A stretch of 64,000 nt of DNA from Burkholderia ambifaria AMMD (lineage in GTDB: Bacteria > Pseudomonadota > Gammaproteobacteria > Burkholderiales > Burkholderiaceae). Positions 34,458 through 44,058 of this stretch are shown here, piece by piece (the stretch's first letter is position 1; each line of letters begins with the position of its first letter). Under the pieces are notes generated by a model that saw only the letters and a list, made by a program, of their open reading frames with translations, did no database searches and was not told the DNA's origin. The stretch spans positions 3,348,001 to 3,412,000 of the forward strand of contig NC_008390.1 in NCBI RefSeq assembly GCF_000203915.1, given 5' to 3'. The position numbers and the translations under genes were made by a program.

Positions 34458-35450
34458 TCAGCCGATCTGCTGCATGATCGAGATCAGCTTCTTCGCGTAA
34501 TTCGGGTCGGTCGCGTAGCCGGCCTTCTGCATCCCGTGCGCGAAACCCTCGACGCTGCGGCTCGCGCTCAGCACGCCCGCGTAGCGCGGGTTGTTCTTCA
34601 GCAGGTTCGCGTAGTCGGTCATCGCATGCTCGTACGAATCGTACGCGCGGAACTTCGCGACGACGCGCCGCGGCGTGCCGTTCACGTACTCGGTCGTCAG
34701 CGCCGACACCGTGCGGCCCGTCCAGCCCTTGTTCGCCTTGATGCCGAATACGTTGTAGCTCGTCGAGCCGTCGCTCGCGCGGATCTCGCGCTTGCCCCAG
34801 CCCGATTCGAGCGCGGCCTGCCCGACGATGAAGCGCGCCGGAATGCCGGTGCTCGCGCTCGCCGCCTGCGCCGGCGCGGCGAGCCGGTCGACGAACGCGT
34901 CGGCGTCCTGCACGCCGCTCGCGCCCTTCAACGGCGGCGTGAGCGCGCTGCCGGCCGAGTAGCCGCGCGCGCCGGCCAGGCCGCCGTTGTTCGCCGCGTT
35001 CGCATACGCCCGCGCCATCGCATTCATCGCGGCGAGGCTGCCTTCGTTGCCCGACGTGCCGGCGCCGGCCGCGCCCAGGCCCGCCGCACCCAGCCCGGCC
35101 GCGCCGACGTCGGCCGCCGTGCCGCCGCCCTGCCCCGCGTTGCGCATCAGCTGCTTCATCAGCGCGTCGGCGACGCCGATCCCGCGCTTTGACATCTGCT
35201 GCGCGAGCTGCTGGTCGAGCATCGACGTGTACATCTTCGACGTGTGCGAATCGAGCAGCCCGCCGTCGGGCGTCGCGTCGCGCATGCTCTTGAGCATCAT
35301 CTGCGTGAACATCGCGTCGAACTGGCCGGCGACCGCCTTCGCGCCGGCCTGCGGCGACTGCCGCGCCTGCGCGCGCAGCGCATCGAAGCCCTGCACGTCG
35401 AGCGCGAAGCGCTGGGTGAGATCGTTCGCGTCCGGAAGGTTCGCTGCCAT
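34458..35450 (-). CDS. flgJ: Flagellar rod assembly protein / muramidase
   Basis: 330 residues, two domains. The rod-capping N-terminal half (about 35-110: AVAGQFDAMFTQMMLKSMRD and LDQQLAQQM) is followed by an Ala/Gly-rich linker with repeated AAGLGA, then a C-terminal glucosaminidase-type domain (about 185-330: PARFIVGQAALESGWGKREI; Glu of ALESGW is the likely catalytic acid). It caps the rod and cuts peptidoglycan so the rod can pass. It abuts flgI exactly (start next to the flgI stop). Confidence 0.94.
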   Translation of the reverse strand: MAANLPDANDLTQRFALDVQGFDALRAQARQSPQAGAKAVAGQFDAMFTQMMLKSMRDATPDGGLLDSHTSKMYTSMLDQQLAQQMSKRGIGVADALMKQLMRNAGQGGGTAADVGAAGLGAAGLGAAGAGTSGNEGSLAAMNAMARAYANAANNGGLAGARGYSAGSALTPPLKGASGVQDADAFVDRLAAPAQAASASTGIPARFIVGQAALESGWGKREIRASDGSTSYNVFGIKANKGWTGRTVSALTTEYVNGTPRRVVAKFRAYDSYEHAMTDYANLLKNNPRYAGVLSASRSVEGFAHGMQKAGYATDPNYAKKLISIMQQIG

Positions 35451-36635
35451 TTAGATCACCTCAAGATCGGCGCGCAGTGCGCCGGCCGCCTTCATCGCCT
35501 GCAGGATCGACATCAGGTCCGCCGGCGTCGCGCCTAGCGAGTTCAGTGCCTTCACGACGTCGGCGAGGTTCGCGCCGGCCGTCACCATCTTGAGCGCCCC
35601 GTTGTCCTGCTTCAACTGGATCTGCGACTGCTGCGCGACCACCGTCTGCCCGTTCGAGAACGGCCCGGGCTGCGACACCACCGGCTGCGTGTTGACGACC
35701 ACCGACAGGTTGCCGTGCGCGACCGCGCAGCTTTGCAGCGTCACCATCTGGTTCATCACGATCGAGCCGGTACGCGCGTTCAGGATGACCTTCGCGGCGG
35801 CCTTGTCCGGACTCACGTCGAGGTTCTGCAGGCGCGCCATGAACGCGACCTGCTGCGCGGAATCCGCCGGCGCGGCGAGCTGGATCGTGCGGCCGTCGAG
35901 CGCCGTCGCGGTGCCCGGGCCGAAGCTCGAATTGACCGCGGACACGATCCGCTGCGCGGTGCCGTAGTCCATGTCGTTCAGCTGCAGCTGCAGCACGCCG
36001 TTCATCTGCGCGATCGCGTTCGGCACCGCGCGCTCGACGATCGCACCGCCGACGATCCGGCCGGCCGCGAGCTGGTTCACCTGGACGCGGCTGCCGTTCG
36101 CACTCGCGCCCGCGCCGCCGACCGCCATGTTGCCCTGCGCGAGCGCATACACCTGCCCGTCCGCGCCCTTGAGCGGCGTGAGCAGCAGCGTGCCGCCGCG
36201 CAGGCTCTTCGCGTTGCCGAGCGACGACACGGTCACGTCGAGCGCCTCGCCCGGCCGCGCGAACGGCGGCAGCGTGGCGGTCACCATCACGGCCGCGACG
36301 TTCTTCAGCTGCATGTTGCTCAACGACGACGGGCCGCCGTTGGCCGACCCATTGTTGATCGAGATGCCGAGGTTCGCGAGCATGTTCGCGAGCGTCTGCG
36401 TCGTGAACGGCGTCTGCATCGTCTGGTCGCCCGTGCCGTCGAGGCCGACGACGAGGCCATAGCCGATCAGCGGGTTGTCGCGCACGCCCTGGATCTGCGC
36501 GAGATCCTTCAGGCGTTCCGCATGCGCGCCCGGCGCGCCGAACGCGCAGGCTGCCAGCACGAGCGCGGCGGCGATCCGCGCGACGGCCTGCGCGCGGGAT
36601 GACAGTCGATGGAAAAGAGGCTGCGGCATCGTCAT
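35451..36635 (-). CDS. flgI: Flagellar P-ring protein
   Basis: 394 residues. A signal peptide (about 1-40, [20 protein letters not shown] then APGAHAE) is followed by [20 protein letters not shown] and [20 protein letters not shown], the conserved start of P-ring subunits. A C-terminal [20 protein letters not shown] is also typical. It assembles around the rod in the peptidoglycan layer with FlgA's help. The start overlaps the flgH stop by 1 bp. The frame stays open upstream inside flgH; that part is a shadow. Confidence 0.95.
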   Translation of the reverse strand: MTMPQPLFHRLSSRAQAVARIAAALVLAACAFGAPGAHAERLKDLAQIQGVRDNPLIGYGLVVGLDGTGDQTMQTPFTTQTLANMLANLGISINNGSANGGPSSLSNMQLKNVAAVMVTATLPPFARPGEALDVTVSSLGNAKSLRGGTLLLTPLKGADGQVYALAQGNMAVGGAGASANGSRVQVNQLAAGRIVGGAIVERAVPNAIAQMNGVLQLQLNDMDYGTAQRIVSAVNSSFGPGTATALDGRTIQLAAPADSAQQVAFMARLQNLDVSPDKAAAKVILNARTGSIVMNQMVTLQSCAVAHGNLSVVVNTQPVVSQPGPFSNGQTVVAQQSQIQLKQDNGALKMVTAGANLADVVKALNSLGATPADLMSILQAMKAAGALRADLEVI

Positions 36636-37324
36636 CACCACGGTGCGATGTTGAGGAAGAAGCGCTGCAGCCAGCCCATCGTCTCGGCTTCGTTGATATA
36701 GCCCTTCGACGAGTATTCGATCTTCGCGTCGGCGACCTGCGTCGAGTAGACCGAGTTCGCGCCCGAGATCGTGTTCGGGTTGACGACCCCCGAGAAGCGC
36801 ACGAACTCGTTGCCCTGGTTGATCAGCATCTGCTTCTCGCCGCTGACGACGAGGTTGCCGTTCGGCAGCACGTTGGTGACGGTCACGGTGATCGTGCCGT
36901 TGAACGTGTTCGCGGCACTCGCGCCGCCCGTCGCCGCGAACTTGTTGGCGCCGGCCGCCGACATGTTCGCCTTCGCGAACAGCCCGCCGAGGAAGCCGGC
37001 CGTCGGCACGCTGAAGTCGGTGTTGCCCTGCCGGTTGGTGTTCGCCCCCGACGACTTGGTCGCGTTGATGTTCTCCGCGATCATGATCGTCAGGATGTCG
37101 CCGATGTTGCGCGGCCGCTGGTCTTCGAACAGCGGCCGGCCCGCGTAGCCCGGGTTGTAGATCGAGCCGGGCGCCTGCATCGACATGGGCATCGGCGGCT
37201 GCGCCGTCATCGGCTGCTGGATGATCGGATCGCGCGGAATCTGCGCGCAGCCGGCGAGCGCGGCCACCGCGAGCGCGCACACGGCGCGCACGGGGGCTGG
37301 CGGGAGGAGGCGAACCTGCTTCAT
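36635..37324 (-). CDS. flgH: Flagellar L-ring lipoprotein
   Basis: 229 residues. A lipoprotein signal ends in LAGC (lipobox, Cys about 26). The mature body carries [20 protein letters not shown] and [20 protein letters not shown], the FlgH signature, and ends [20 protein letters not shown]. It forms the outer-membrane bushing of the basal body. It lies 21 bp after flgG and overlaps flgI by 1 bp. Confidence 0.95.
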   Translation of the reverse strand: MKQVRLLPPAPVRAVCALAVAALAGCAQIPRDPIIQQPMTAQPPMPMSMQAPGSIYNPGYAGRPLFEDQRPRNIGDILTIMIAENINATKSSGANTNRQGNTDFSVPTAGFLGGLFAKANMSAAGANKFAATGGASAANTFNGTITVTVTNVLPNGNLVVSGEKQMLINQGNEFVRFSGVVNPNTISGANSVYSTQVADAKIEYSSKGYINEAETMGWLQRFFLNIAPW

Positions 37325-37345
37325 GGCGACGACTGGACTTTCCGG

Positions 37346-38134
37346 TTAGCTCTTCATCTGCGTGACGGTCTGCAGCATCTGGTCGGACGTCGTCACGGCC
37401 TTGCTGTTGATCTCGTACGCACGCTGCGTCTGAATCATGTTGACGAGCTCCTGCACGACGTTCACGTTCGACGCCTCGACATAGCCCTGATTGAGCACGC
37501 CCGCGCCGTTCAGGCCCGGTTGCGCCACGTTCGGCGCGCCCGACGACGTGGTTTCGGCGAACAGGTTCTCGCCCTTCGCCTCGAGGCCGGCCGGGTTGAT
37601 GAAGGTCGCGATCTGCAGCGAGCCAATCTGCACCGCGTTGCTCGAGCCCGGCTGCGTGACCGACACGACGCCGTCCTTGCCGATCGTCAGCGACTGCGCG
37701 TTCTGCGGCACGGTGATCGCCGGCAGGATCTGGTAGCCGCTCGACGTGACGAGCTGGCCTTGCGCGTTGGTCTGGAACGAGCCGTCGCGCGTGTACGCGT
37801 TCGTGCCGTCCGGCATCAGCACCTGGAAGAAGCCCGCGCCGTTGATCGCGACGTCCTTCGAGTTGCCGGTCTGCGTGAGGCCGCCCTGCGTGTACAGGCG
37901 CTCGGTCGCGACCTGCTGCACGCCGGTGCCGAGCTGCAGGCCCGACGGCAGTTCGGTCTGCTGCGTCGAGTTCGCGCCCGGCTGGCGGATGGTCTGGTAC
38001 AGCAGATCCTCGAACACCGCGCGCGACGCCTTGAAGCCGTTCGTGCTGGTGTTCGCGAGGTTGTTCGAGATCACGTCCATCTGCGCCTGCTGCGCATTCA
38101 TGCCGGTGGCGGCAATGTAGAGCGAACGGTTCAT
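37346..38134 (-). CDS. flgG: Flagellar distal rod protein
   Basis: 262 residues, the usual length. N-terminus [20 protein letters not shown] and [20 protein letters not shown]-terminus [20 protein letters not shown]: the paired rod/hook motifs of the FlgG class. It builds the distal rod. It is separated from flgF by 35 bp in the flgBCDEFGHIJ operon. Confidence 0.96.
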   Translation of the reverse strand: MNRSLYIAATGMNAQQAQMDVISNNLANTSTNGFKASRAVFEDLLYQTIRQPGANSTQQTELPSGLQLGTGVQQVATERLYTQGGLTQTGNSKDVAINGAGFFQVLMPDGTNAYTRDGSFQTNAQGQLVTSSGYQILPAITVPQNAQSLTIGKDGVVSVTQPGSSNAVQIGSLQIATFINPAGLEAKGENLFAETTSSGAPNVAQPGLNGAGVLNQGYVEASNVNVVQELVNMIQTQRAYEINSKAVTTSDQMLQTVTQMKS

Positions 38135-38169
38135 GTTGAATCTTCTCCTGGTAGCGAGGGCCGTGCCGC

Positions 38170-38928
38170 TCAGCTGAAGTTGAGCAGCTGGTTCGCCGAC
38201 TGCTCGTTCTGGTCGGCCGTCTGGATCAGCTTCGACTGCAGCTGGAACGCCCGTGCGTTGTCGATCATCGCGACCATCGCGGTCACCGGATTCACGTTGC
38301 TGCCTTCGAGCGAATTCGGCGTGACGACCACGCTCGGGTCGCTGTCGGCCGGATTGCCGTCGGCGGTGCGGAACAGCCCGTCGTTGCCGCGCGCGAGCGT
38401 GGCCGGATCGGGGTTCACGAGCTTCATCTGGTCGACGATCGCGACCGCCGTCGGCGGGTCGCCCGGCATCAGCGCGGACACCGTACCGTCCTTGCCGATC
38501 GTCACTTCCGCGTTCGGCGGCACCGAGATCGGGCCGCCGTTGCCGATCACCGGCAGGTTGCTCGCGTTGACGAGCTGGCCGTTTTCATCGACGTGCAGGT
38601 TGCCGGCGCGCGTGTACGCCTCGCTGCCGTCGGCCGTCTGCACCGCCAGCCAGCCGGCGCCCTGCACGGCGACGTCGAGCGGGTTGCCGGTGCGCGTGAT
38701 CGGACCCGGCGCGTAGTCCGCGCCGGGCGTCGACGCGAGCACGTAGGTGCGCGTCGTCGTCGGATCGCTCGTGCTGCCGTCGCCGAAATTCATCGGCACC
38801 GCACGGTAGGTCGCGAGCTGCGCGCGAAAACCCGTCGTCGACGCGTTCGCGAGGTTGTTCGCGACGATCGCCTGCTGGTCGAGCGACTGCGACGCGCCCG
38901 TCATCGCCGTGTAGATCAGTCGGTCCAT
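38170..38928 (-). CDS. flgF: Flagellar proximal rod protein
   Basis: 252 residues. [20 protein letters not shown] and [20 protein letters not shown] with C-terminal [20 protein letters not shown] identify FlgF, a rod subunit between FlgC and FlgG. It ends about 35 bp before flgG, and flgE lies 20 bp upstream. Confidence 0.95.
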   Translation of the reverse strand: MDRLIYTAMTGASQSLDQQAIVANNLANASTTGFRAQLATYRAVPMNFGDGSTSDPTTTRTYVLASTPGADYAPGPITRTGNPLDVAVQGAGWLAVQTADGSEAYTRAGNLHVDENGQLVNASNLPVIGNGGPISVPPNAEVTIGKDGTVSALMPGDPPTAVAIVDQMKLVNPDPATLARGNDGLFRTADGNPADSDPSVVVTPNSLEGSNVNPVTAMVAMIDNARAFQLQSKLIQTADQNEQSANQLLNFS

Positions 38929-38948
38929 GGCTGCCGGTTATCCGCGCG

Positions 38949-40190
38949 TTACAGGTTGATGAGCGTCTGGTCGACGGTCTGCTGCGTCTTGATCGTCTGC
39001 GCGTTCGCCTGGTAGTTGCGCTGCGCGGTGATCAGGTTGACGAGCTGCGACGTCAGGTCGACGTTCGAGTTCTCGAGCGCGCTGCCCTGCAGCGTGCCGT
39101 GGTTGGTGCTGCCCGGCGCCGAGATCTGCGGCACGCCCGATGCGGCCGTTTCCGCGTACTGGTTGCCGCCGAGGTTCACGAGGCCGTTCGGGTTGTTGAA
39201 GTTCGCGATCGCGATCTGCCCGAGCACCGCCGTCTGGCCGTTCGAGTAGTTGCCGGTCAGCTTGCCGTCCGCGCCGATCGAGAAGGTCGTCAGCGTGCCG
39301 CTCGCGTAGCCGTCCTGCGCGAGGTTGTTCACGCCGTCCTTGCCGCCGAATTGCGTGGTGCCGGTCAGGTCGAGCGTGAGCGGCTGCGGCGTGGTCGAGC
39401 CGTCGGTGGTCGGCACCGTGAACTGGAACTGGCCGACCGACGTGGTCGGCACGGCCGGCGTGCCCGTCGTCGTGCTCTTGATCGCGCCCGACGAATCGAA
39501 CGTGACGGTGCCGAGGTCGGTCGTGGCGCCGCCCTGCACGCCCGCATACGCTTCCCAGGTGCCCGCCGCCGACTTCACGAAGTACATGTTGACCGCCTGC
39601 GAGCCGCCGAGCGAGTCGTACACCTGCACCGACGTCGAATAGTTGTACGTCGAGGTGTCGGTCGCGTCGAACGGCGTCTTGGTCGGGACCTTGTCCTGCG
39701 AGTTCAGGTTGAACTGGCCGGTGATCTTGGTCGTGGCGGTCGGCGAGATGTTGGTCGTCGGCGCCTGCAGCGGCACGGTCTGCGCGGTGTTCACCACGCC
39801 GTTCTTGTCGGCCAGGTAGCCCATCAGGTTCAGGCCCTGCGCGTTGACGATGTAGCCGTTCTTGTCGCGCTGGAACGTGCCGTCGCGCGAGTACGTCGTC
39901 ACGCCGTTGTTCGACATCTGGAAGAAGCCGTTGCCGTTGATCGCGACGTCGAGCGACGAGTTCGTCGTGTTGATCGTGCCCTGGCCGAACTGCTGCTGCA
40001 CCGACGAGAGCGCCGTGCCGATGCCGATCTGCGTGTTGACCGACGTCGCGATCGAGTTCGCGTACATGTCGGAGAACTGCGCGGTGCTCGACTTGAAGCC
40101 GACCGTGTTCGCGTTGGCGATGTTGTTGCCGATCACGTCGAGCGCGTTCGATGCGCCGGCGAGGCCGCTCAGACCCTGTTGATAACCCAT
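38949..40190 (-). CDS. flgE: Flagellar hook protein
   Basis: 413 residues. N-terminal MGYQQGLSGLAGASNALDVI and GNNIANANTVGFKSSTAQFS, and C-terminal DLTSQLVNLITAQRNYQANA. A variable Thr/Ser-rich surface domain lies between. FlgE polymerises into the hook that joins rod and filament. It follows flgD, its assembly cap, by 28 bp. Confidence 0.96.
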   Translation of the reverse strand: MGYQQGLSGLAGASNALDVIGNNIANANTVGFKSSTAQFSDMYANSIATSVNTQIGIGTALSSVQQQFGQGTINTTNSSLDVAINGNGFFQMSNNGVTTYSRDGTFQRDKNGYIVNAQGLNLMGYLADKNGVVNTAQTVPLQAPTTNISPTATTKITGQFNLNSQDKVPTKTPFDATDTSTYNYSTSVQVYDSLGGSQAVNMYFVKSAAGTWEAYAGVQGGATTDLGTVTFDSSGAIKSTTTGTPAVPTTSVGQFQFTVPTTDGSTTPQPLTLDLTGTTQFGGKDGVNNLAQDGYASGTLTTFSIGADGKLTGNYSNGQTAVLGQIAIANFNNPNGLVNLGGNQYAETAASGVPQISAPGSTNHGTLQGSALENSNVDLTSQLVNLITAQRNYQANAQTIKTQQTVDQTLINL

Positions 40191-40218
40191 TTCGGTCTCC
40201 GTTTTCGAGAAAGCTGGA

Positions 40219-40965
40219 TCAGTTGGTGGTGGTGGCGTCGGAGGTCGACGACGATGCGGTGTTCGGGAAGATCGACGCGACCTGGGTGAGCCCCACGGTC
40301 GTGCCGTTCGACAGCACGAGCCCCGCCGTGCCGTCCGCCTGCTTGATCACGCTCTGTACCTGCGCGGCCGCGAGCACGGTCGGCGCATACGTCTTGCCGT
40401 CGCTGCCCGTGTACTGCGCGCTCACGGTGTACTTGCCGTCCGGCAGCGCGTTGCCCGCTGCGTCGGTCGGCGTCCAGTTGAACGGCACCGTGCCGGCCGA
40501 CTGCTTGCCCGCGTTGATCGTGTTGACGACGGCGCCCGAGCTGTTCTTCACGGTGATCGTCAGGTTCGACACGTCGTTCGCGAGCGACACGCCGAACGGC
40601 GACGCCGCGCCGCCCTTCACCGCGACGCCGTTGCCCGGCGCGAGCACGTTCGTGCCGATCAGGAGCGCGGCCTGCGTCTGCTGGCCGGCCGCGAGCTGGC
40701 TCGACAGCGACGTGAGCGACGTGTTCAGCTGCGCGATGCCGCTCACCGTGTTGATCTGCGCGAGCTGCGACGTCATCTGCGAACTGTCGACGGGGCTCGT
40801 CGGATCCTGGTTCTGCAACTGCGTGACGAGCAGCTTCAGGAACGTCGCCTGCAGGTCGCTCGCCGACGTGCCGGTCGTCGACACGTTGCTGGTGTTCATC
40901 GTGTCGGTCGGCAGGTTCGACACGTTGGTGCCGTTGCCGCCGATCGTCGTGCTGGTGGATGTCAT
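40219..40965 (-). CDS. flgD: Flagellar hook-capping protein
   Basis: 248 residues. The N-terminal FLKLLVTQLQNQDPTSPVDS is the FlgD hallmark, followed by QMTSQLAQINTVSGIAQLN and a C-terminal beta domain (VSNLTITVKNSSGAVVNTIN). It caps the growing hook so FlgE can add. It lies between flgC (90 bp upstream) and flgE. Confidence 0.95.
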   Translation of the reverse strand: MTSTSTTIGGNGTNVSNLPTDTMNTSNVSTTGTSASDLQATFLKLLVTQLQNQDPTSPVDSSQMTSQLAQINTVSGIAQLNTSLTSLSSQLAAGQQTQAALLIGTNVLAPGNGVAVKGGAASPFGVSLANDVSNLTITVKNSSGAVVNTINAGKQSAGTVPFNWTPTDAAGNALPDGKYTVSAQYTGSDGKTYAPTVLAAAQVQSVIKQADGTAGLVLSNGTTVGLTQVASIFPNTASSSTSDATTTN

Positions 40966-41055
40966 CCTGAATGGCCTTGTGTCGGAACTGTCGGGTCTGG
41001 GGTCTCGATGTTTCGCTTTCTCGATGTCTCGATGTCGAAGCTCGCCCGGCGCGGC

Positions 41056-41481
41056 TTACGAGCCGATCGTCAGCGTCTTGAGCATCAGCGTCTTCGCGGT
41101 ATTCAGCGTCTCGACGTTGGCCTGGTACGAGCGCGACGCCGAGATCATGTTCACCATCTCCTGCACCGGATCGACGTTCGGCATCTGCACGTAGCCGTTC
41201 GCGTCGGCCGACGGGTTCGCCGGGTCGTAGGTCGACTTCATCGGCGACGGATCGTCCATCACCTTCGTCACGCGCACGCCGCCCACGCCCTGGCCGGACG
41301 CGGTGCGCGCGCCGCCCATCGGGTCGGTCGCGAACACGACCTGCTTGGCCTTGTACGGCTTGCCGTCGGGGCCGGTCGCGCTGTCGGCGTTCGCGAGGTT
41401 CGACGCGGTGACGTTCAGGCGCTGCGATTGCGCGGACAGCGCCGAACCGGCGACGCCGAAGATGTTCATCAACGAGGGCAT
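41056..41481 (-). CDS. flgC: Flagellar proximal rod protein
   Basis: 141 residues, normal for Flg[21 protein letters not shown] and [20 protein letters not shown], with C-terminal [20 protein letters not shown], are the conserved ends. It forms part of the proximal rod with FlgB and FlgF. It lies 36 bp after flgB. Confidence 0.96.
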   Translation of the reverse strand: MPSLMNIFGVAGSALSAQSQRLNVTASNLANADSATGPDGKPYKAKQVVFATDPMGGARTASGQGVGGVRVTKVMDDPSPMKSTYDPANPSADANGYVQMPNVDPVQEMVNMISASRSYQANVETLNTAKTLMLKTLTIGS

Positions 41482-41517
41482 GAGGGCTCCTTGTTCGGGT
41501 ACGGAAGCGGCGCGCGC

Positions 41518-42006
41518 TTACGAGTTCGTCGAGATCGCGGCGATCATCGCCTTGATCTGCTGGGTCATCACGGTCATCCCGGTTTCGTAGTGCAGCGCGT
41601 TGTTCGCGAACTGCACGCGCTCGACGTCGAGATCGACCGTGTTGCCGTCGAGCGACGGCTGCAGCGGCATCCGGTACTGCGAACGACCGTAGTCGTCGGC
41701 CGGGCCGCCCGTCGGAATCAGCTTCGCGGTGCCGGCCATGTGGCCCGGCGCCGTCGACACCATCGTCATCCCGCTCGCCACGCCGGCCGGCTGCGCCATC
41801 GGCAGCTGCGCGGCATTGCTCGGCGCGAGGCCGCCGTGGGCCTGCTTCAGCGAGCGCGCGAGGGTCGACGCGAAATCGACGTCGCGGGCCTGATAGCCCG
41901 GCGTGTCGGCGTTCGCGATGTTCGACGACAGCAGTTCCTGCCGATAGGCGCGCACGTCGAGCGCCTGGCGGCCGAACGCGAATTCGGCATCGAGTTTGTC
42001 CAGCAT
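41518..42006 (-). CDS. flgB: Flagellar proximal rod protein
   Basis: 162 residues from MLDKLDAEFAFGRQALDVRA; the upstream in-frame ATG at 42111 adds non-homologous sequence and is rejected. ELLSSNIANADTPGYQARDV DF is the rod motif. First gene of the leftward flgBCDEFGHIJ operon, divergent from flgA across a 205-bp control region. Confidence 0.95.
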   Translation of the reverse strand: MLDKLDAEFAFGRQALDVRAYRQELLSSNIANADTPGYQARDVDFASTLARSLKQAHGGLAPSNAAQLPMAQPAGVASGMTMVSTAPGHMAGTAKLIPTGGPADDYGRSQYRMPLQPSLDGNTVDLDVERVQFANNALHYETGMTVMTQQIKAMIAAISTNS

Positions 42007-42109
42007 GTGTGCGTCTCTCCGTATGAAGCGCTGCACGCCCGTTGCGCCGGATGGCGACCCAAGGGGCTTTTTTCCATGACAGCGATGGTAGGCGTCGTGC
42101 GCAACCGGC

Positions 42110-42127
42110 AATCGGGCGAATAACGCG
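42110..42127. promoter_or_regulatory. FlhDC-like half-site in the flgB-flgA control region
   Basis: AATCGGGCGAATAACGCG matches 11 of 18 positions of a remembered FlhDC consensus (AATGGCAGAAATAGCGCC). Location midway between divergent class II genes is right, but the match is modest. Confidence 0.3.
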
Positions 42128-42150
42128 GCAAAGGCCCCCTCTATTCATCG

Positions 42151-42178
42151 TTTGCGCGACGGCCCCGCTGCCTAGAAT
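42151..42178 (+). promoter_or_regulatory. Candidate flgA promoter
   Basis: TTTGCG (42151-42156), 16-bp spacer, TAGAAT (42173-42178), ending 33 bp before flgA. The weak -35 fits activator-dependent (FlhDC class) expression. Confidence 0.4.
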
Positions 42179-42211
42179 GCGAATCGGATCAACGGTTTCG
42201 AGGACACGGCG

Positions 42212-43522
42212 ATGACAGGCAGCGCACTTCGCGGAAACGACGGACGCCGGACGCGCGTGCCGCGTGCGTTCGCGCTCGCCGCGGCGCTGTGGCTCGCGGT
42301 GCCGGCGGCACACGCGGACGACGGGATGATCGTGATCCCCGGACGCGGCGAGACGGCCGAGACGGCGCTCGCGCATGCGAATGCGGCGAGCGGCGGGCAG
42401 TTTGGGGGGAATGCGGGGATGGCGGTGGGTGCGGCGTCGGGCGCGGCGTCGGGAACGGTGCCGGGAGCGGGAACGGCGTCTGGCGTGGGCATAGCGCCGG
42501 GAGCGGGCATGGCGATGGCGACCGGTGCGGGCGGCACTGCCGCGGCTGCCTACGCGGCGCAGCCGGCCGGCTCGATGGTCGTGACGAGCGTTCCTCCGCC
42601 GGCTGCCGTGCCGGCGCCCGCACCGCGGCCCGTCTACGCGGCCGCACGCATGAACACCGCCGCACGCATGAACACCGGTTACGGCGCGCCGCGCGCCGCC
42701 GATCCGGGCGCCGTCGCGACCGTCGTCGCCGGTACGGCCGAATCCGCGTCGAATCCCGCATCGAATCCGGCGCGAGCGGCGATTGCCCCGCGCGTCGCGG
42801 CAGCGCGCCCCCTCCCGGCCGCACCGGCCCCGCGCGCGCCGACGGCTGCCACCACCGCGGCCCAGGCTTCCGCCGCGCCCCAGCCGGCGACGCCGCCCGG
42901 CCAGCAGGACCCCGACGCGATCCGGCGCACGGCCCTCGCGTTCCTCCAGCAACAGATCGCCGGCCTGCCGGGCAAGACCACCGCGACCGTCGCGACCGCG
43001 TTTCCGCGCGGGCTCGCCGCGTGCACGACGCTCGAGCCGTTCCTGCCGACCGGCGCGCGCCTGTGGGGCCGCACGACGGTCGGCGTGCGCTGCGCGGGCG
43101 AACGGCCGTGGACCGTCTACCTGCAGGCGAAGGTTGCCGTGCAAGCCACCTATTACGTCGCCGCGCGGCAGATCGCGCCCGGCGAGCCGCTCACCGTGGC
43201 CGACCTCGTCGCGCGCGACGGCGACCTGACGGTGCTGCCGCTCGCGGTGATCACCGATCCCGCTCAGGCGGTCGGCGCGACCGCGCTGGCCCGGATCTCG
43301 GCCGGGCTGCCGCTGCGCCAGGACATGCTGAAGAGCGCCGCGTCGGTGTCGGCCGGCCAGACGGTGCGGGTCGTCGCGGCCGGGCCCGGCTTCACGATCT
43401 CGGCCGAGGGCAGCGCGCTCGCGAACGCGGCGCCGGGCCAGTCGATACGGGTCAGGATGGCCGCGGGGCAAATCGTCACGGCGATCGTCAAGGACGCCGG
43501 GACCGTGGAAATTCCGCTGTAG
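42212..43522 (+). CDS. flgA: Flagellar P-ring assembly chaperone, enlarged
   Basis: 436 residues, nearly twice the usual 220-240. A signal peptide (about 15-36, FALAAALWLAVPAAHA) and a short segment are followed by a long Gly/Ala/Pro-rich insertion (about 50-235). It has repeats such as an exact 6-residue duplication AARMNT (36 bp, 42642-42677). The conserved FlgA part follows (about 240-436): FLQQQIAGLPGKTTATVATA, then SAF-type APGEPLTVADLV and SAGQTVRVVAAGPGFTISAE. It helps P-ring (FlgI) assembly in the periplasm. The insert is probably disordered and fast-evolving. It is divergent from flgB. Confidence 0.92.
   Translation: MTGSALRGNDGRRTRVPRAFALAAALWLAVPAAHADDGMIVIPGRGETAETALAHANAASGGQFGGNAGMAVGAASGAASGTVPGAGTASGVGIAPGAGMAMATGAGGTAAAAYAAQPAGSMVVTSVPPPAAVPAPAPRPVYAAARMNTAARMNTGYGAPRAADPGAVATVVAGTAESASNPASNPARAAIAPRVAAARPLPAAPAPRAPTAATTAAQASAAPQPATPPGQQDPDAIRRTALAFLQQQIAGLPGKTTATVATAFPRGLAACTTLEPFLPTGARLWGRTTVGVRCAGERPWTVYLQAKVAVQATYYVAARQIAPGEPLTVADLVARDGDLTVLPLAVITDPAQAVGATALARISAGLPLRQDMLKSAASVSAGQTVRVVAAGPGFTISAEGSALANAAPGQSIRVRMAAGQIVTAIVKDAGTVEIPL
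42642..42677 (+). repeat. 18-bp perfect tandem duplication inside flgA
   Basis: CCGCACGCATGAACACCG occurs twice in direct succession, in frame, encoding AARMNT-AARMNT in the linker. Confidence 0.9.
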
Positions 43523-43585
43523 GGGCGGATCCCGCCGCAAGATTGCAAAGAATTGTTTATTCGGAGCCTGTCGGGCTCACGATGC

Positions 43586-43612
43586 TAAAGTTCGGGCCGA
43601 CCCGGCCGTTAT
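43586..43612 (+). promoter_or_regulatory. FliA (sigma-28) promoter of flgM(N)
   Basis: TAAAGTTC (43586-43593), exact 11-bp spacer, GCCGTTAT (43605-43612). Seven and six of eight match the consensus. It ends 28 bp before the GTG start of flgM. Confidence 0.8.
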
Positions 43613-43640
43613 CTGGGTCATACCGTACAGGAAACCCATC

Positions 43641-43973
43641 GTGAAGATCGATTCCACTCCGAAACCGAGCCCCCTCGCGTCGACCGGCAACGGCGCGACC
43701 CGCGCGCAATCCGGCGCGGCTTCGTCGTCGCCCGCGCAGGCGGCCGACGCTGGATCGACCGGCGGCGACACGACCGTGAACCTGTCGGGTCTGTCGGGCC
43801 AGCTGCGTTCGCAGTCGGCCTCGGGCAGCGCCGACATCGACACGGCCCTCGTCCAGTCGATCAAGGACGCGCTGAACGACGGCACGCTGACGATCGACGT
43901 GAACAAGATCGCCGACGGCGTATTGAATACCGCCCGCGACCTGCTGCAACAGCAGCGCTCGCAGGGCAACTGA
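43641..43973 (+). CDS. flgM: Anti-sigma-28 factor
   Basis: 110 residues from a GTG start with CAGGAAA upstream. The N-terminal half is disordered (Ser/Ala/Pro-rich). The C-terminal FliA-binding half (about 60-105) contains DIDTALVQSIKDALNDGTLT and IDVNKIADGVLNTARDLL. FlgM holds FliA inactive until exported after hook completion. Transcribed from its own FliA promoter, giving feedback; flgN follows 85 bp downstream. Confidence 0.93.
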   Translation: MKIDSTPKPSPLASTGNGATRAQSGAASSSPAQAADAGSTGGDTTVNLSGLSGQLRSQSASGSADIDTALVQSIKDALNDGTLTIDVNKIADGVLNTARDLLQQQRSQGN

Positions 43974-43978
43974 GCCGG

Positions 43979-44012
43979 CCAGGGGCCCGTCACGCCCTGA
44001 CCGGTCCCCTGG
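43979..44012 (+). terminator. Stem-loop between flgM and flgN
   Basis: CCAGGGG (43979-43985) pairs with CCCCTGG (44006-44012), 20-nt loop, followed by TTTGCCGG. Flanking GCCGG/CCGGC can extend it. Likely a partial attenuator. Confidence 0.4.
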
Positions 44013-44058
44013 TTTGCCGGCATGCGCCACCGCGTGCCGGCGCGACGAGCATGACGCG

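Noticed and set aside
34285..34500. 71-codon ORF on the plus strand between ycgR and flgJ
   Set aside because: It runs through the promoter and hairpin region, and its residues look random.
40169..43540. 1123-codon antisense open frame across flgD-flgA
   Set aside because: Shadow of high-GC genes; Arg/His-rich, no domain, and conflicts with well-recognised flagellar genes.
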